Positions 50,601-61,640 of a stretch of DNA of 64,000 bases are shown here, piece by piece. The notes beneath the pieces were generated by a model that saw nothing but the letters and a program-made list of their open reading frames with translations, did no database searches and was not told the DNA's origin. Position 1 is the stretch's first letter, and each line of letters opens with the position of its first letter. The translations under genes were made by a program, and so were the position numbers. The stretch spans positions 5,642,001 to 5,706,000 of the forward strand of contig OY992832.1 in NCBI GenBank assembly GCA_963921425.1, in the 5' to 3' direction. This DNA comes from Dryas octopetala (taxonomy: Eukaryota; Streptophyta; Magnoliopsida; Rosales; Rosaceae).

Positions 50601-51840
50601 CATGCTTAGATATCCTATCCACCTGTTCGTTGTGAAGTTGCTGCAAAATAGAATATTTCCACACAGTGATGACTCTATTTACAAGTTTAAAAACAACAAT
50701 TTTATAGAAATAAAACAAAAGAAAAAGCTGACATGCAGACCAGGCCAAGGATCACTTGCATGGTCATCCCAATTCAAAGTCCTGGCAGCTCACTTGCCAG
50801 GACAGAAAGGGAGGATTTAATACACATGTACAAAAACAGCTGCATTAGTTGTGAGCCAGGACAGAAAGGGAGGATTTATTAATGGTACAGTAATATGCTA
50901 TCTGCATTAGTTGCACATTAATGCATATGTAGCTAACAGCTGTGAGCCTGTGACTTGAATTGTGTGGTTGTTGTGGCTGTATGTTGTGTACTTGCAGGTG
51001 CATGCATGTTTTTATGATGCACAATTTGGTTTCAATTTCTTAAACCATTTTAGAAGCCACACATTGTATTTCAAAAACTGCTATAAATATAATCTGTAAC
51101 CCTATCCTACTTCAGTTACATGCATTTTCAAACAAGAAAAAATAGGCATAATTAATATCTTACCTCCCACTGATCCGAAATCCTAGAGTTCACAAAGACC
51201 TTCCAATCTGCCTTCTCAATAAATTCATACTCTTTAGGAGGGTCAATTAATAAATCAGGTTGGTCTTTGTAAGGGAGTACATATTTAGTAGTCAGTCTAG
51301 ACTTGAATTCCCTCCACTTAGATGATGCAGATGCTAACACCATCTTCCTACATTCAGCAGGTAGCACAAAAGCCATCTACTTGCATAGAGAAACACACGT
51401 TACACAATTTACATCTTAATAAAACTGTAATTTTATAAAGTTTTAGTATGATAATGTACTAGTCATATAAATGTGGGACAAATGTTGCTTACCTCTACAT
51501 TTTCCCAAATTTTGGCCTTTACATGATCATCCACTTTCTTCCAAGTGTCTATGATAATTGGGACCTTTGTACGTGCTAAAGTCCCAATGTAAGACTGCAT
51601 CTCGGTCGCTGCCTTCCCATGTGGCTGCCCTTTTGCATTGAACTCCACCGCCTTTTTGACTTTCATTATTTTTCGCCTTACAATGCGAGGCATTGTAACC
51701 ATCCCCCTCTTATTCTTTCCATTAACTGAGCTCTCGGTGGTGGCAGTGTCCTTTGTCACCTTCGATTGAGATGAAGTGGGCTCAGCTGCCTTTGATTTGG
51801 AGGTCTTCTTCTTGGAGGAAGCCACTGCCTTTGCACCCAT
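47673..51840 (-). CDS. CACTA second protein: Transposase_24-like region fused to a ULP1-type cysteine protease
   Basis: Eleven exons on the minus strand keep one frame for about 710 aa: 51493-51840, 51164-51376, 50548-50640, 50343-50456, 49653-50213, 49135-49397, 48861-49034, 48660-48767, 48499-48568, 48308-48406, 47673-47762. The first four exons are basic and resemble plant transposase Ptta/En/Spm (Transposase_24). Exon 5 is a charged, coiled-coil-like linker (REKIIAEERKYWMEKIHEIE). The C-terminal 200 residues are a C48 peptidase: H591 in GNHW, D608 in YFMDP, Q652/Q653 in IPQQP and C659 in KECGYFV. C48 enzymes cleave SUMO or related tags; in transposons the role is unknown. Exon 6 starts with DKIVLKK, echoing the end of exon 5 (DKKIVLK), a small internal duplication. 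Confidence 0.82.
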
Positions 51841-52246
51841 TGAAGTGGGCTCAGCTGATTTTGATTACTGTAAAAAATAAATAAATAAATGATTGAAACC
51901 TATAGAATTTACTACTAAAGATTTAATTTTCAGTACCAAGTAAAAACTCATGAATGGCAGTGTCATAGAGATATGCTACATATCCTTCCAATTAGATTAA
52001 TAGAACTAACCTTTACTTATCTGTAGTTTCTGCTAAATTTTGCAAAGAATGCAAAGAATGCAGTAAAGCACCTGCAAAACAATACCAATCATGGATTAAA
52101 AGCTTTATATAATCAGATACATGGATTAAAAGCTTTATATAACCAGAAAAACACTTAACCAAAAATCACACATTAAAAATAAACACACAGTCATGGCTCA
52201 AGCAAAACAAAAAAACCAGTTACCTTAGATAAATGCCCTTTTGATA

Positions 52247-55200
52247 CTACTGATCAATCCATATACCCTCACCATCAGGTCTAATGCAATTTGTAGGATT
52301 TTCACTAACAATGTCATCAAATGTCTCAATGGATGGAAGATCTCTGGTAAAAGGTTCATGATCCACTATAATATCCCCTAACTCATCATCATAATCGCAA
52401 TCATTGTAATTTCTATCTTGGGTTGATAGAACAACAGACCATGCAGCATCTGCAGGGTCTTCCACGTAAAAGACTTGTTTGACTTGGCTAGCCAAAACAA
52501 ATTGATCATGCTTGAAACCTATCCTACTAAGATTGACCAAAGTAAAGCCTAGATCATCTATTTTAATTCCATTTGTATTCTCAACCCAATCGCACTTAAA
52601 GATAGGAATTCTAAACTTGAAGTAGTCAAGTTCCCATATTTCTTGAATCACCCCATAGAAACACATATCTGTGATTATGGGGTTTTTATCTTTCGCACTA
52701 GAAATTTGCATTGTATCACCAACCCAACACACGCCACTGTTTTGAACAGCCCGAACTGCATCACGAGTCTTAGTATTAAAATGAACCCCATTAATGGAAT
52801 AAGCATTAAATTTCGGGACTTCCATGCATGGCCCATCAGCGAGCCAACTCAGCGTGTCTGGTATGTCATTAGTTTCACAATTGAGGTCAGATTTAACCTG
52901 CAAGGATAAACACTCATTTACATACAAGCTAGGAATTACTTATATAGCTTAGTGCATCCTTTTAAGAAACTAACACTTACTCGATTCTTTAACCAAAGAA
53001 TGAAAGTGCGATTGTGCTTATCTTGCAGCCACTTTTCATTTTTTTTGAACCTAGGATGTGTAGCCTTCAAATAGCTCATATGCTCACTACAAAAAATGTT
53101 AGAATCCTCAATTAATATTGACAGTTGTGCTACTCAAAGACTTAATTAATGAACATGAAAATGAAGTCAGATTTCCCTTACGCGATATAAGGTGTCACTT
53201 CCTTTGTATTCTCTAATACAAACAGATGGGCTTGGTCCAAAAGCTCACGATCAACCCTATGTATAGAAGCACCGGATAAGGGCTTACATTCCTTAGAAGA
53301 TCCCTGATTGTGTCTTGATGGGATTCCAACAGTACTGCCACGAGAAAGATGTTCAAAGCAAAATTCCAAAGCTTCTTCAGCAATATAACACTCGGCAATG
53401 CAACCCTCGGGTCGATACCGATTCCGAACATACCCCTTTAGCACTTTCATATACCGTTCAAACGGATACATCCACCTAAAGTAAACTGGTCCACATAACT
53501 GAACTTCTCTAATAAGATGCACCGTTAAATGAACCATAATATCAAAAAATGATGGTGGAAAATACTTCTCGAGCAAACAAAGTGTAACCACTAGATCTTC
53601 CTGCGTCTTATCTAGTATAGAAGTATCCACCACTTTACTACATATAGCATTGAAGAAGAAACAAAATCTGATTATAGCATATCTCACAGGCTTCTCCAAA
53701 ACTGAACGGATGGCCACGGGTAGTAATTGTTGCATGAAGGCATGACAATCATGTGACTTAAGGCCAACAAGTCTTAAATCCTCCATTGATACCAGACTCC
53801 TAACATTTGAAGAATACTGCTGAGGGACTTTCATACCAAAAAAAGAATTGCATACGGTTCTCTTCTCTTCCCTCGAAAGATTCCAACTAGCTGCAGGCAA
53901 ATGAGTTCTTTTTTCTCCAACAATAGGTGCTAATTCAGTACGTACCCCCATGTCCAGGAGATCTAAACGAGCTGCAAGCCCATCTTTTGTTTTGGTAGGA
54001 ATGTTCAACAATGTACCGATAATACTATCGCATACATTTTTCTCAATGTGCATAACATCGAGAATATGCCGAACATGAAGAGATTTCCAATATTCGAGTT
54101 GGAAAAAGATTGACTTCTTTTTCCAACACGCTCTTGTATCACCCTCCACCCGGTTACGGGGCCACTTTTTCTTCCCAAAAGGTAAGAAATTAAGGCTTTC
54201 CACCTTTGCCAATACTTCTTCCCCACTTAATGGCACAGGAGGTGGAGAAAATTCTTGACAATTATTAAATGCAGCCTTTTGCTTTCGATAAGGATGATGT
54301 CGTGCTAAGAATCTTCGATGGCCTATGTATGAGCATTTATTACCATGAACCAACCTGTGGGGTTTTGTGTGTTCTCCACATACTGGACATGCATTATATC
54401 CTTTTACCACACATCCAGATAAGTTACCATAGGCTGGAAAATCGTTTATTGTCCATAAAAGTACAGCTTTTAGAGTGAAATACTCTCCTTTGTATGCATC
54501 ATACACTTCTGCAACTCCCTGCCATAGCCTTTTTAAATCATCAATCAAAGGTGCTAGGTAAACGTCTATATCATTTCCAGGTTGTTTAGGACCAGAAATT
54601 AATAGACTCATCATCATGAACTTTCTTTTCATACACAACCATGGTGGAAGGTTATAAGTGACAAGTAGAACAGGCCAGCAACTGTATCTACTACTTAAAG
54701 AGCTATGGGGATTGAAACCATCAGCTGCAAGTGCGAGTCTTAGGTTTCTAGGATCTTCAGCAAATTCAGGCCACTTATAGTCCACTAACTTCCAAGACGG
54801 GGAATCTGCAGGATGCCGCATCTTACCATCATTCACTCTTCCATGAACATGCCAAGTCAAACTCTCAGATGTTTTACTAGACTGAAACATCCTTTTAAAC
54901 CTTGGGATAATTGGAAAGTACCACAACACCTTTGCGGGCACTCCCTCCTTAACAGTTGAATCCTTACTTAACTTCCACCTTGACACAGTACAATTGGGGC
55001 AATTAACCTCATCAGCATACTCATTCCTATACAAAATGCAGTCATTAGGGCATGCATGTATTTTCTCATAGTCCATACCTAATGCACACAAAGTCTTCTT
55101 AGCCTCATACATAGACGTGGGTATTTTATTACCTGATGGAAGAAAATCCCCAAAGGCAATCAAGAAGTCAGTGAAACTCGCATCACTCAATCCATGCTTT

Positions 55201-55643
55201 GCTTTCAAATTGTACAATCTTACAAGTGCTCCCAACTTGGTGAATTTATCACAACCAGGATATAAAGGTTCATCGCCATCCCCAACCGAATTAATGAAAT
55301 CGTTACAATCATTTGAACATTCTTCCTCTTCATTATCTACCATATCCACTGTTTCGGAAACAAAATTAGTATCTTGTTCCTCCACACATCTACCTACATT
55401 CGCAAATCTACTTGAAACTTCTCCATGCCATATCCAAGTTTGGTAACTTTGGTCAACCCCATTTAAATAGAGATGATCCCTTATAACTCCAATCCCAAAT
55501 TGTCTCATATTTCCACATTTTTGGCAAGGGCAATGAATGAGGTTTGGGTTTCTAGCATGCTGTAATGCAAAATTGAAGAATTCTTGAATCCCTAACTCAT
55601 ATGCCCTTGATCTCCTATCCGCATACATCCATGACTTATCCAT
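52247..55643 (-). CDS. CACTA transposase TNP2 (TNPD-type)
   Basis: Three exons, 53182-55643, 52981-53086 and 52247-52897, join in frame to about 1072 aa with no internal stop. The N-terminus MDKSWMYADRRSRAYELG with C-P-C-x-x-C is the transposase-associated domain. TNP2 proper (Transposase_21) includes the conserved AADGFNPHSS and the CPVCGEHT zinc-like motif. DUF4218 follows with VRSLVSMEDLRLVGLKSHDC and EVQLCGPVYFRWMYPFERYM. The last exon is DUF4216 with INGVHFNTKTRD and FYVEDP. TNP2 carries the catalytic centre that cuts CACTA ends. All four domains being present and open suggests an active or recently active copy. The start is the first Met of the frame, supported by the conserved domain beginning there. 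Confidence 0.9.
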
Positions 55644-56544
55644 CTTTCACCAAAAACAAACATATCATTTATAAAATCATACCAAATATTGACTCTATTG
55701 AAACAAAACAAAAAGAAATTAACACAAACTAAACATAACCACTATACCAGAACCCATAAACCTTGTACCTTTAACACACATATTTTTGGGTATTGGAGGG
55801 GCAGCAGCTATATATGCACTTCAATACAAAATTTCAAACTCCTAACTATTATTCCCATCAAATTCAAGTATGTTTTCTATAATGTGTAACAAAAGTAATG
55901 TGAATAGCATCAAGAAATCAACACAATCCCTACAATAGTCTAAAAATAAAACTGTACCAAACAAAGTAGTTATTCAACATGCAAGTACCAAGCTCAAACA
56001 AAGTAGTGAGTAATCCTAAACTATACCTAACTACATGCCAGAACCAACAAAACAGGGAAAACAAAAAAAAACCAAACAAGAAAAATAAAATGAAAACCAG
56101 CCTGATGAACTCACCTTTCCAATCCAATCAGTGCGCAGCCTATATTCACAATCCCCAAGCTCACTAAGCAATTCACCTCTTCAACTAATGCTGTCATATA
56201 TAGGAAATTAATTATACAAGTTATCAAGATCTAAACAAAGCACAAAACCAAGCAGGAAAAAAACCCCGATATTTGGTGCTTTTCTAACCACAAAACAGAA
56301 GTGCACACCCTAACCCAAATTTGGGGCTTTTATTTAGAGAGGAAAAGACCCGTTCGAAATCTGATTTTTCATACCCATATTGAAATCTGTTTTTATTTAA
56401 CAAATTTCATACCCTAACCCAAATTTACCTGAGTGATAGGCGAAGATGATGAACGGGAGTGCTTCTTTGGTCGATTAGTGTTGAAATTAGGGCACACAAA
56501 TGGGCGACAAGGAAGGAGCTAGGAGGAGAAAGATGGCAGAAGTA

Positions 56545-56725
56545 TTGAAGATTGAGCGATGAGTGAAACTTGGGCGATGAGTGAAGATTGAGCGACGAGT
56601 GCTTCTTCAGTCCCAGTGATGAGTGAAGATTGAGCGATGAGTGTACGAATTGGGCTGCAGTGAAGATTGAGGATGCAGTTGAAGTGTTCAATGGCGCTGA
56701 GTGCTTCTTCAGTCCCAGTGCATGC
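56545..56725. repeat. Short tandem repeats in the CACTA leader
   Basis: Variants of AGTGAAGATTGAGCGATGAG recur about five times and GTGCTTCTTCAGTCCCAGTG twice, upstream of the TNP2 start. They open a low-complexity Ser/Leu/His frame on the minus strand that is not a gene. Confidence 0.75.
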
Positions 56726-56869
56726 TTCTCGAATGGGGGCTAAGTGTTCTGTCTGAAGTCAAGAGGGTTTGACCCAAAAAGACTTAAGGCGCCAAAAGGG
56801 TTTCATTAAAGCGGGCGTGCGCTTTGACAATACAAAGACCCGCAAATTTTTAATTTTTGTGTAACTTGC

Positions 56870-57050
56870 CCTACACAACGGATTTTCCTAAAACTATTGT
56901 TTTTAATAATTTAGAAAAATCTATCCAACCAAATAGCATTGGATATGATACCATTATATAACGGTTTCTTAATACCCGTTGTGTATTAAATTAAGATAAC
57001 GGATAAAATACTAACCGTTGTCTATTGACTGTTGTCTATTTATATAATTG
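56870..57050. repeat. CACTA subterminal motif array, 5' side
   Basis: ACAACGG, CCGTTGT and close variants recur about six times next to the right terminus, matching the array at the other end. Confidence 0.75.
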
Positions 57051-57440
57051 TAGTGGTGGTTGAAACTATTTCACGAACTGAAACTGTTTAATCTCAATAA
57101 AATTCCCTAAAACAAACCAAAAGATCCAAACTTTTAACGATTTTCTTCCTTTTTATATCTTTCTCAGCAACCAAATAGAACTCCCAATAGTTCAAAAAAA
57201 AAAGTAAAAAAAAAAAAAAGCACAGCGCAAGCTCTCATTTTTCCAAAAAAATCAAACACATTGAAACTGAATTTATGATATTGAAGATTGAAGCACCCTC
57301 ATTCAGATATTCATTGTGAAAAGCAAACATTTAGATACAATTAGTACATAAAATGGATATGCTCAGACTTCATACACCCATATTAATAAATATAAAAGCA
57401 AACATTTAGATACCATTAGTGCATAAACACGTTTCCTCAC

Positions 57441-57813
57441 CTACTTCGCGTACATCAATATTTTGTCAAATTCCCTTCTCTCAACAAAAGGTGCAACAAC
57501 TTTTGGAGTTGCTCTGGCTATCATTTTCAACAGTCTACAAGGAAAAGATCAGAGACATTAACATAAATTACAAATCTGAAAGTTAGGCATGCTAAATATG
57601 CATAAATTGAAATTGCGAAGCAAACCTTCACAAGATCTCCTAGTTCCTCCTTACATTCCAGTTTGTCCTCTGCCAACCAGTTTTCCAAAAGGTTCTTCTT
57701 GTTCTGGTTCACAACAAGACGTGATAATTCCAATGACTTCAATGAATTGAGCTTCAGAGTGTCCCAAAGTACTGCAACAAAGGCGGTGTTTGCCCGGTTT
57801 GGACAGGAACACT
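57441..57813 (-). pseudogene. Captured clathrin heavy chain fragment (two exons with intron)
   Basis: Read on the minus strand, the exon at 57626-57813 follows TTGCAG and encodes [19 protein letters not shown]. After a small deletion that shifts the frame it encodes [17 protein letters not shown] and AEDKLEC...EELGDLVK, ending at a GT donor. The next exon, 57441-57534, after TTGTAG, starts TVEND, loses a few codons with a frame change, and continues [20 protein letters not shown] to a TAG where the gene should read CAG, followed by a donor-like GTGAGG. These are adjacent exons of plant clathrin heavy chain (residue order VPVQ..., LVVNQNKK..., RATPKVV...). The cargo lies inside the MULE-like element 45173-58634 and cannot encode a working protein. 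Confidence 0.9.
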
Positions 57814-58099
57814 CTGCAACATAAAGAAGAGAACAAAAAACAAAATTATTAAAGCATGAATCGAAGCAAAAAAAATGAACAAAATCAGGTCTTAATCGCC
57901 ACCACTTGCGGCGGAGCCGCCGCAGTGGTCGTGAGGTTCAATTTGGGGTTTCTTGATTCATCAACAATTGGACCAATCCAAACGCATAGAATTGAATAGC
58001 ACAACGAGAAGAAGAAGATCGGTACCTGACTCGACGGAAATGGTTGTCGGAACACAGAGATCGCCGACAAGGATGTCACCGACTTCTCTCCTTTGAAAC

Positions 58100-58410
58100 G
58101 GCGAGCCTAGGGGTCGTCCAAATCTTCTGATGGCACCAGTGGACTCGGGACGACGAGAGGAAGCCATCCATGGCGGTCCAGCACCTCGTCGTTGCCAGAA
58201 TTGGCGGATCTCCGGCGAGGAAGCTCGAGTCTGCCTAGACCCGATCCGGCGTGGACGCTAGCTTTCATGGCGAGTGAAATACATGGGGAGGAAGAGGGAG
58301 GAGAGACGAGAAGATCGGGACCGGTATCGCCGGCAACCGTCGCCGGACGACGGAGCACGCGTCGGCGACAGCCACGCAGAGAGAGAGAGAGAGAGAGAGA
58401 GAGTTTGATT
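58100..58410 (-). other. GC-rich leader-like block inside the MULE right arm
   Basis: A GC-rich stretch on the minus strand, starting just after a (CT)n tract at 58380-58402, has an open frame from 58167 (MASSRRPESTGAIRRFG...) that reaches a donor-like GTACC near 58023. It is probably part of the element's chimeric transcript upstream of the clathrin exons. No family is recognised. Confidence 0.4.
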
Positions 58411-58634
58411 TGTAAGTGAGTCTAATATGATTTGTTTTATAATCAATGTGAGAGATTAAAAAAGGGTAAAACTGGAATATTAAAAAAATAGGAGTCAAAC
58501 AATTAGTTGACTAGGGAGTTTTGAGAGATATTAAATGTCCAATAGGGGGTTGGGAAATAGTTTTATTAAGAGTGGAGGTTTATAAATAATCAAGCTCGTA
58601 GAGGGTTTTAAATAGTTTACTATAAAATATATAG

Positions 58635-61529
58635 ATGGAAGGGGAGTGTGCTTGGGTTCCCAAGAATAAAAGGAGTACTCTTAAGAGGCTTGAATAGCTC
58701 ATAGGCGAACAGACAAAAAACAAATTAAAGTAACATATAATTATATAAAGTGAGATAAAAAAGTTTCTCTTTAGTTAATAATCTTTCCTGTCATGTCTCA
58801 TATCACTGGCTGAATATTTTAGGAAAATTGGTAGGATTCTGCGTACTAGCTAGCCCACCATGAAGCAAAAGACCCCCCAATTAAGAAATTAACAAGCAAA
58901 TGGACTTGAAGACGAATGACAGCAAATCGCCAAATGAAGAATTTAAAAAATCTCGCACCAAAAAAAACTTTAAAATATCTCAGACTAAAAAAAGGAGAAT
59001 TCCAAAAAGAAAATTAGATTTACAAACGTGTGGGCAAGATACATTTATATGCGGCGCTTCACTTCAATAAAAAGAAGCACTACCAAGTGGAAAAATGACC
59101 TTATGGAAAAGGGGTTCCATGTCATGATGGTTTATTTTATTTGTCCACCTTTAATTCGATCTTCCTAATTCATGTTCAACATTTTACGTGCACAAGTGAA
59201 GAGTGCATGACATAGACAACAGTAGTTTAACGGAAATGCATGAAAAGTTATAGGCAAAGAGGAAGGATAAAATATAAGCTATATTAAAAAACACAGCATT
59301 AGAGCTCTAGTTGTAGTTGTAGGAGGTCTTGAGGTTGAAATCTCTAACTCAATTTCTCACTTTCTTTGTTGGTTTTTGCAAGGCGTAGAATGCGGCTACA
59401 CCAATGTGTTTTTGTCTAATTGCATTTTTTCGTCTCTCTTAAGTACAAAATAGAATTGCACAAATCAAGATTTGAGATCAGATCAGATCAACCAACGGTG
59501 GAGCAAGTTTCTGTCTTTGTTGCAAGTTGCAAATTAGCACATTTGTATAATTGTACATTAATAATATCGATTGCGTTCCTAGTGCATGTGATAATGCCTC
59601 TCAGCTATTAATTAAGCATATATCATAAAAAGATTAAGACTCCGCCAGAAGGCATATGTATATATATCATATAATCTAACAATTTTTGTGTAGGATGTCC
59701 GTTTTTCAATTAAGATGCGTACATTTTTTGTATTTTTTTTTTTCTACCTTTTGATCTTAATTTTGGCATGATTTAATACTTTGGGCATAAATCGTTAATT
59801 CAGCTCGTTTTTCGGTTTTAACTCTCATAGTTTTGGGCTCATGTTCCTTGATTAGATATTAAGTTTTAACTCTAGAGTTTTAGGCTCATAATTCTATATC
59901 TTAAAATATAGAATCTTATACTCTAAAACATTGAACTCTATCAAAAATGAAATAAAAAAAAGTGAAAAATCATTAAAAAAAAAACCCACGCACATTCATT
60001 CTTTAATTAAAAAAAAAAGACATCCTGCACAAAAAATTTGTGCATCATAAAATATAGCAAGGACACTGCATGTTCTATCGGACAATGTCCTTCTTAAGAA
60101 AAATTAAATATTGATAAATTCATCTGTTTTCTTTTGGTGTCCCTTATTCCCCTAGAGATTAAGAACTCCCATTATACTAATTTATTATTTCTTTGATTAT
60201 ATCAATATATTGACTTGAAACTGAAATTGAATGTATCAAAACCTAAGAATTAACCCTATATAATTAACTTAAGTAATAAATATATAATTGATTTTTTCTG
60301 TGATGCCATTCTTTTTGGCTCATATATAGCTTTGAAGAAATATAATTTATTTGTTTGCTTAAATCAAGGCTATTGACTTGATTATAGTACGTACTCTCCA
60401 TATATAGCATATACAATGATATAAAGATATTCTAACCCCATAAACCCTCAAAAGAAGGGAAAGAGAGCGAAAAGATCTTGGCCTTTGACTCCTGTCAAGG
60501 GTCAAAGTGTCAATATTTTAAATCTATTATTTGTATATCTTCCTAAGAAAACCTGTCTAGTTTTTCTTGGTCGGCTAAGAAAACCTATATATATATATAT
60601 CACTTTTAATACTTTTGATATAGATATCCAAAGAGAGCTAGCTGTTCTAAGCAGCAAATGTAATCATGAAAAGACACAAAGATGTGTAGTTGCCAATTTT
60701 TAAGAAGAAGATGACACTTGTTTATTAATAACGATGTGGAAAGAAAATCTCCAACATTCAAAGTGGGGGATATACATCTGCCCATAGACCTTAGAAGACT
60801 TAATTTCAATTGTATATGAAATCAAATGCATAATCAATATTGATTCCGCATGTGCTGTCTTCAACCTTCGAAGATCCGCATATGCCTGCTTTTACTCTAG
60901 AGTTCAAAGGCTTCTGTGTCATTTCTTTAGTCCTTGGGTAAACTTTAGTCCATAATTTATGTTGAGAACTGTTCAAGCATTTGCTTGTAAAGATTCGAGG
61001 GTGACTAGACGAAAATTTGTAATCAAGTCCAATTGGTACTGCCATAACAAAAGGGGTCAAAGAGGAACACTGTACAAATACACAGACCAAATTTATTTAT
61101 TAAATTTTATTTACCAAATAATATTGTAACAGTGTTTTATTTATGAGTTCAAGTATGAATTTGAAAATTTTGGCCAAAAAAAAAAAAGTATGAATTTGAA
61201 AATGAACATCAAATATAAAGTGCTACTAGCTAGACTTCAAATTTGTTTACCAACTAACGTGAAAGTGTTTTATTTATTCAAATTTAAACTCACTGGAAAT
61301 TTTGATAGACAACATAACATAATATATAGCAACATTGAAAAAAATGTGATTGTGTGAGTGGGATCAAAGAAGCAAAGAGTATTACTAGCAAATAGAAAAA
61401 GCAAAGATCCACATTGGATTTGTCGGCTTGTAGACGCCCTAGCTAGCATTACAGTATAATATTAATCAAATCAAATAATCGATCTCTGAGGTCTTGTACG
61501 TACATATATCTTGGCATTTGACGCACTAC
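58635..61529. other. Intergenic between the MULE-like element and the third CLE gene
   Basis: AT-rich DNA without a supportable ORF. It contains one MITE-like unit at 59679-60044 (own entry). Confidence 0.45.
59679..60044. mobile_element. MITE-like unit with about 40-base inverted ends
   Basis: The left end CAATTTTTGTGTAGGATGTC and the reverse complement of the right end CAAATTTTTTGTGCAGGATGTC agree closely. The similarity continues for about 20 more bases (CAATTAAGATGCGTAC versus TTAATTAAAGAATGAATGTGCGTG, with gaps). The interior has internal repeats of TTTTAACTCT and AGTTTT(A/G)GGCTCAT. No convincing target duplication was found. Confidence 0.55.
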
Positions 61530-61536
61530 TATAAAT
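61530..61536 (+). promoter_or_regulatory. TATA box of the third CLE gene
   Basis: TATAAAT about 105 bases ahead of the ATG at 61641, a spacing like that of the second CLE gene. Confidence 0.55.
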
Positions 61537-61640
61537 TTGGGATTGTAATACAAGGAATGACACTACTGCGCGCACAAGCTCTGCTTATACTTTCTCGATC
61601 AATTATAATCATTGCATTGATCGATCAAATATAAACCAAA

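Larger units (their letters stand above)
46482..57058 (-). mobile_element. CACTA (En/Spm, CMC) DNA transposon, apparently complete, 10.6 kb
   Basis: The ends are CACCACTACAA... and ...TTGTAGTGGTG, flanked by GTT on both sides (46479-46481 and 57059-57061), the 3-base duplication expected of CACTA elements. If the conventional CACTA end is used (46485-57055), the flanks would be CAC and GTG, which do not match. Both subterminal regions are dense in ACAACGG/CCGTTGT motifs. It carries two minus-strand genes whose exons all join in frame: a TNP2 transposase (52247-55643) and a Transposase_24/ULP1 fusion (47673-51840). It interrupts the MULE-like element that surrounds it, so it is the younger of the two. 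Confidence 0.9.
45173..58634. mobile_element. Second gene-capturing MULE-like element, split by a CACTA insertion
   Basis: The outer ends carry imperfect inverted repeats: left TAGTGGGTAATTTTAAACCC, right (reverse complement) TAGTAAACTATTTAAAACCC. These continue as similar subterminal DNA (CTCTCAAAACCCCCTA left, CTCTCAAAACTCCCTA right). TATAAAATATATAG stands at both borders (45173-45186 and 58621-58634) and should contain the target-site duplication; the exact edge is ambiguous because the repeat itself is palindromic. Without the CACTA insertion it would be about 2.9 kb. It carries two exons of clathrin heavy chain, a GC-rich leader-like block at 58100-58400 and a (GA)n tract. No transposase of its own. 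Confidence 0.65.

Noticed and set aside
46485-57055. Classical CACTA...TAGTG boundaries for the CACTA element
   Set aside because: The flanking trinucleotides are then CAC and GTG and do not form a direct duplication, whereas the ends extended by three bases give GTT on both sides. The classical reading remains possible.
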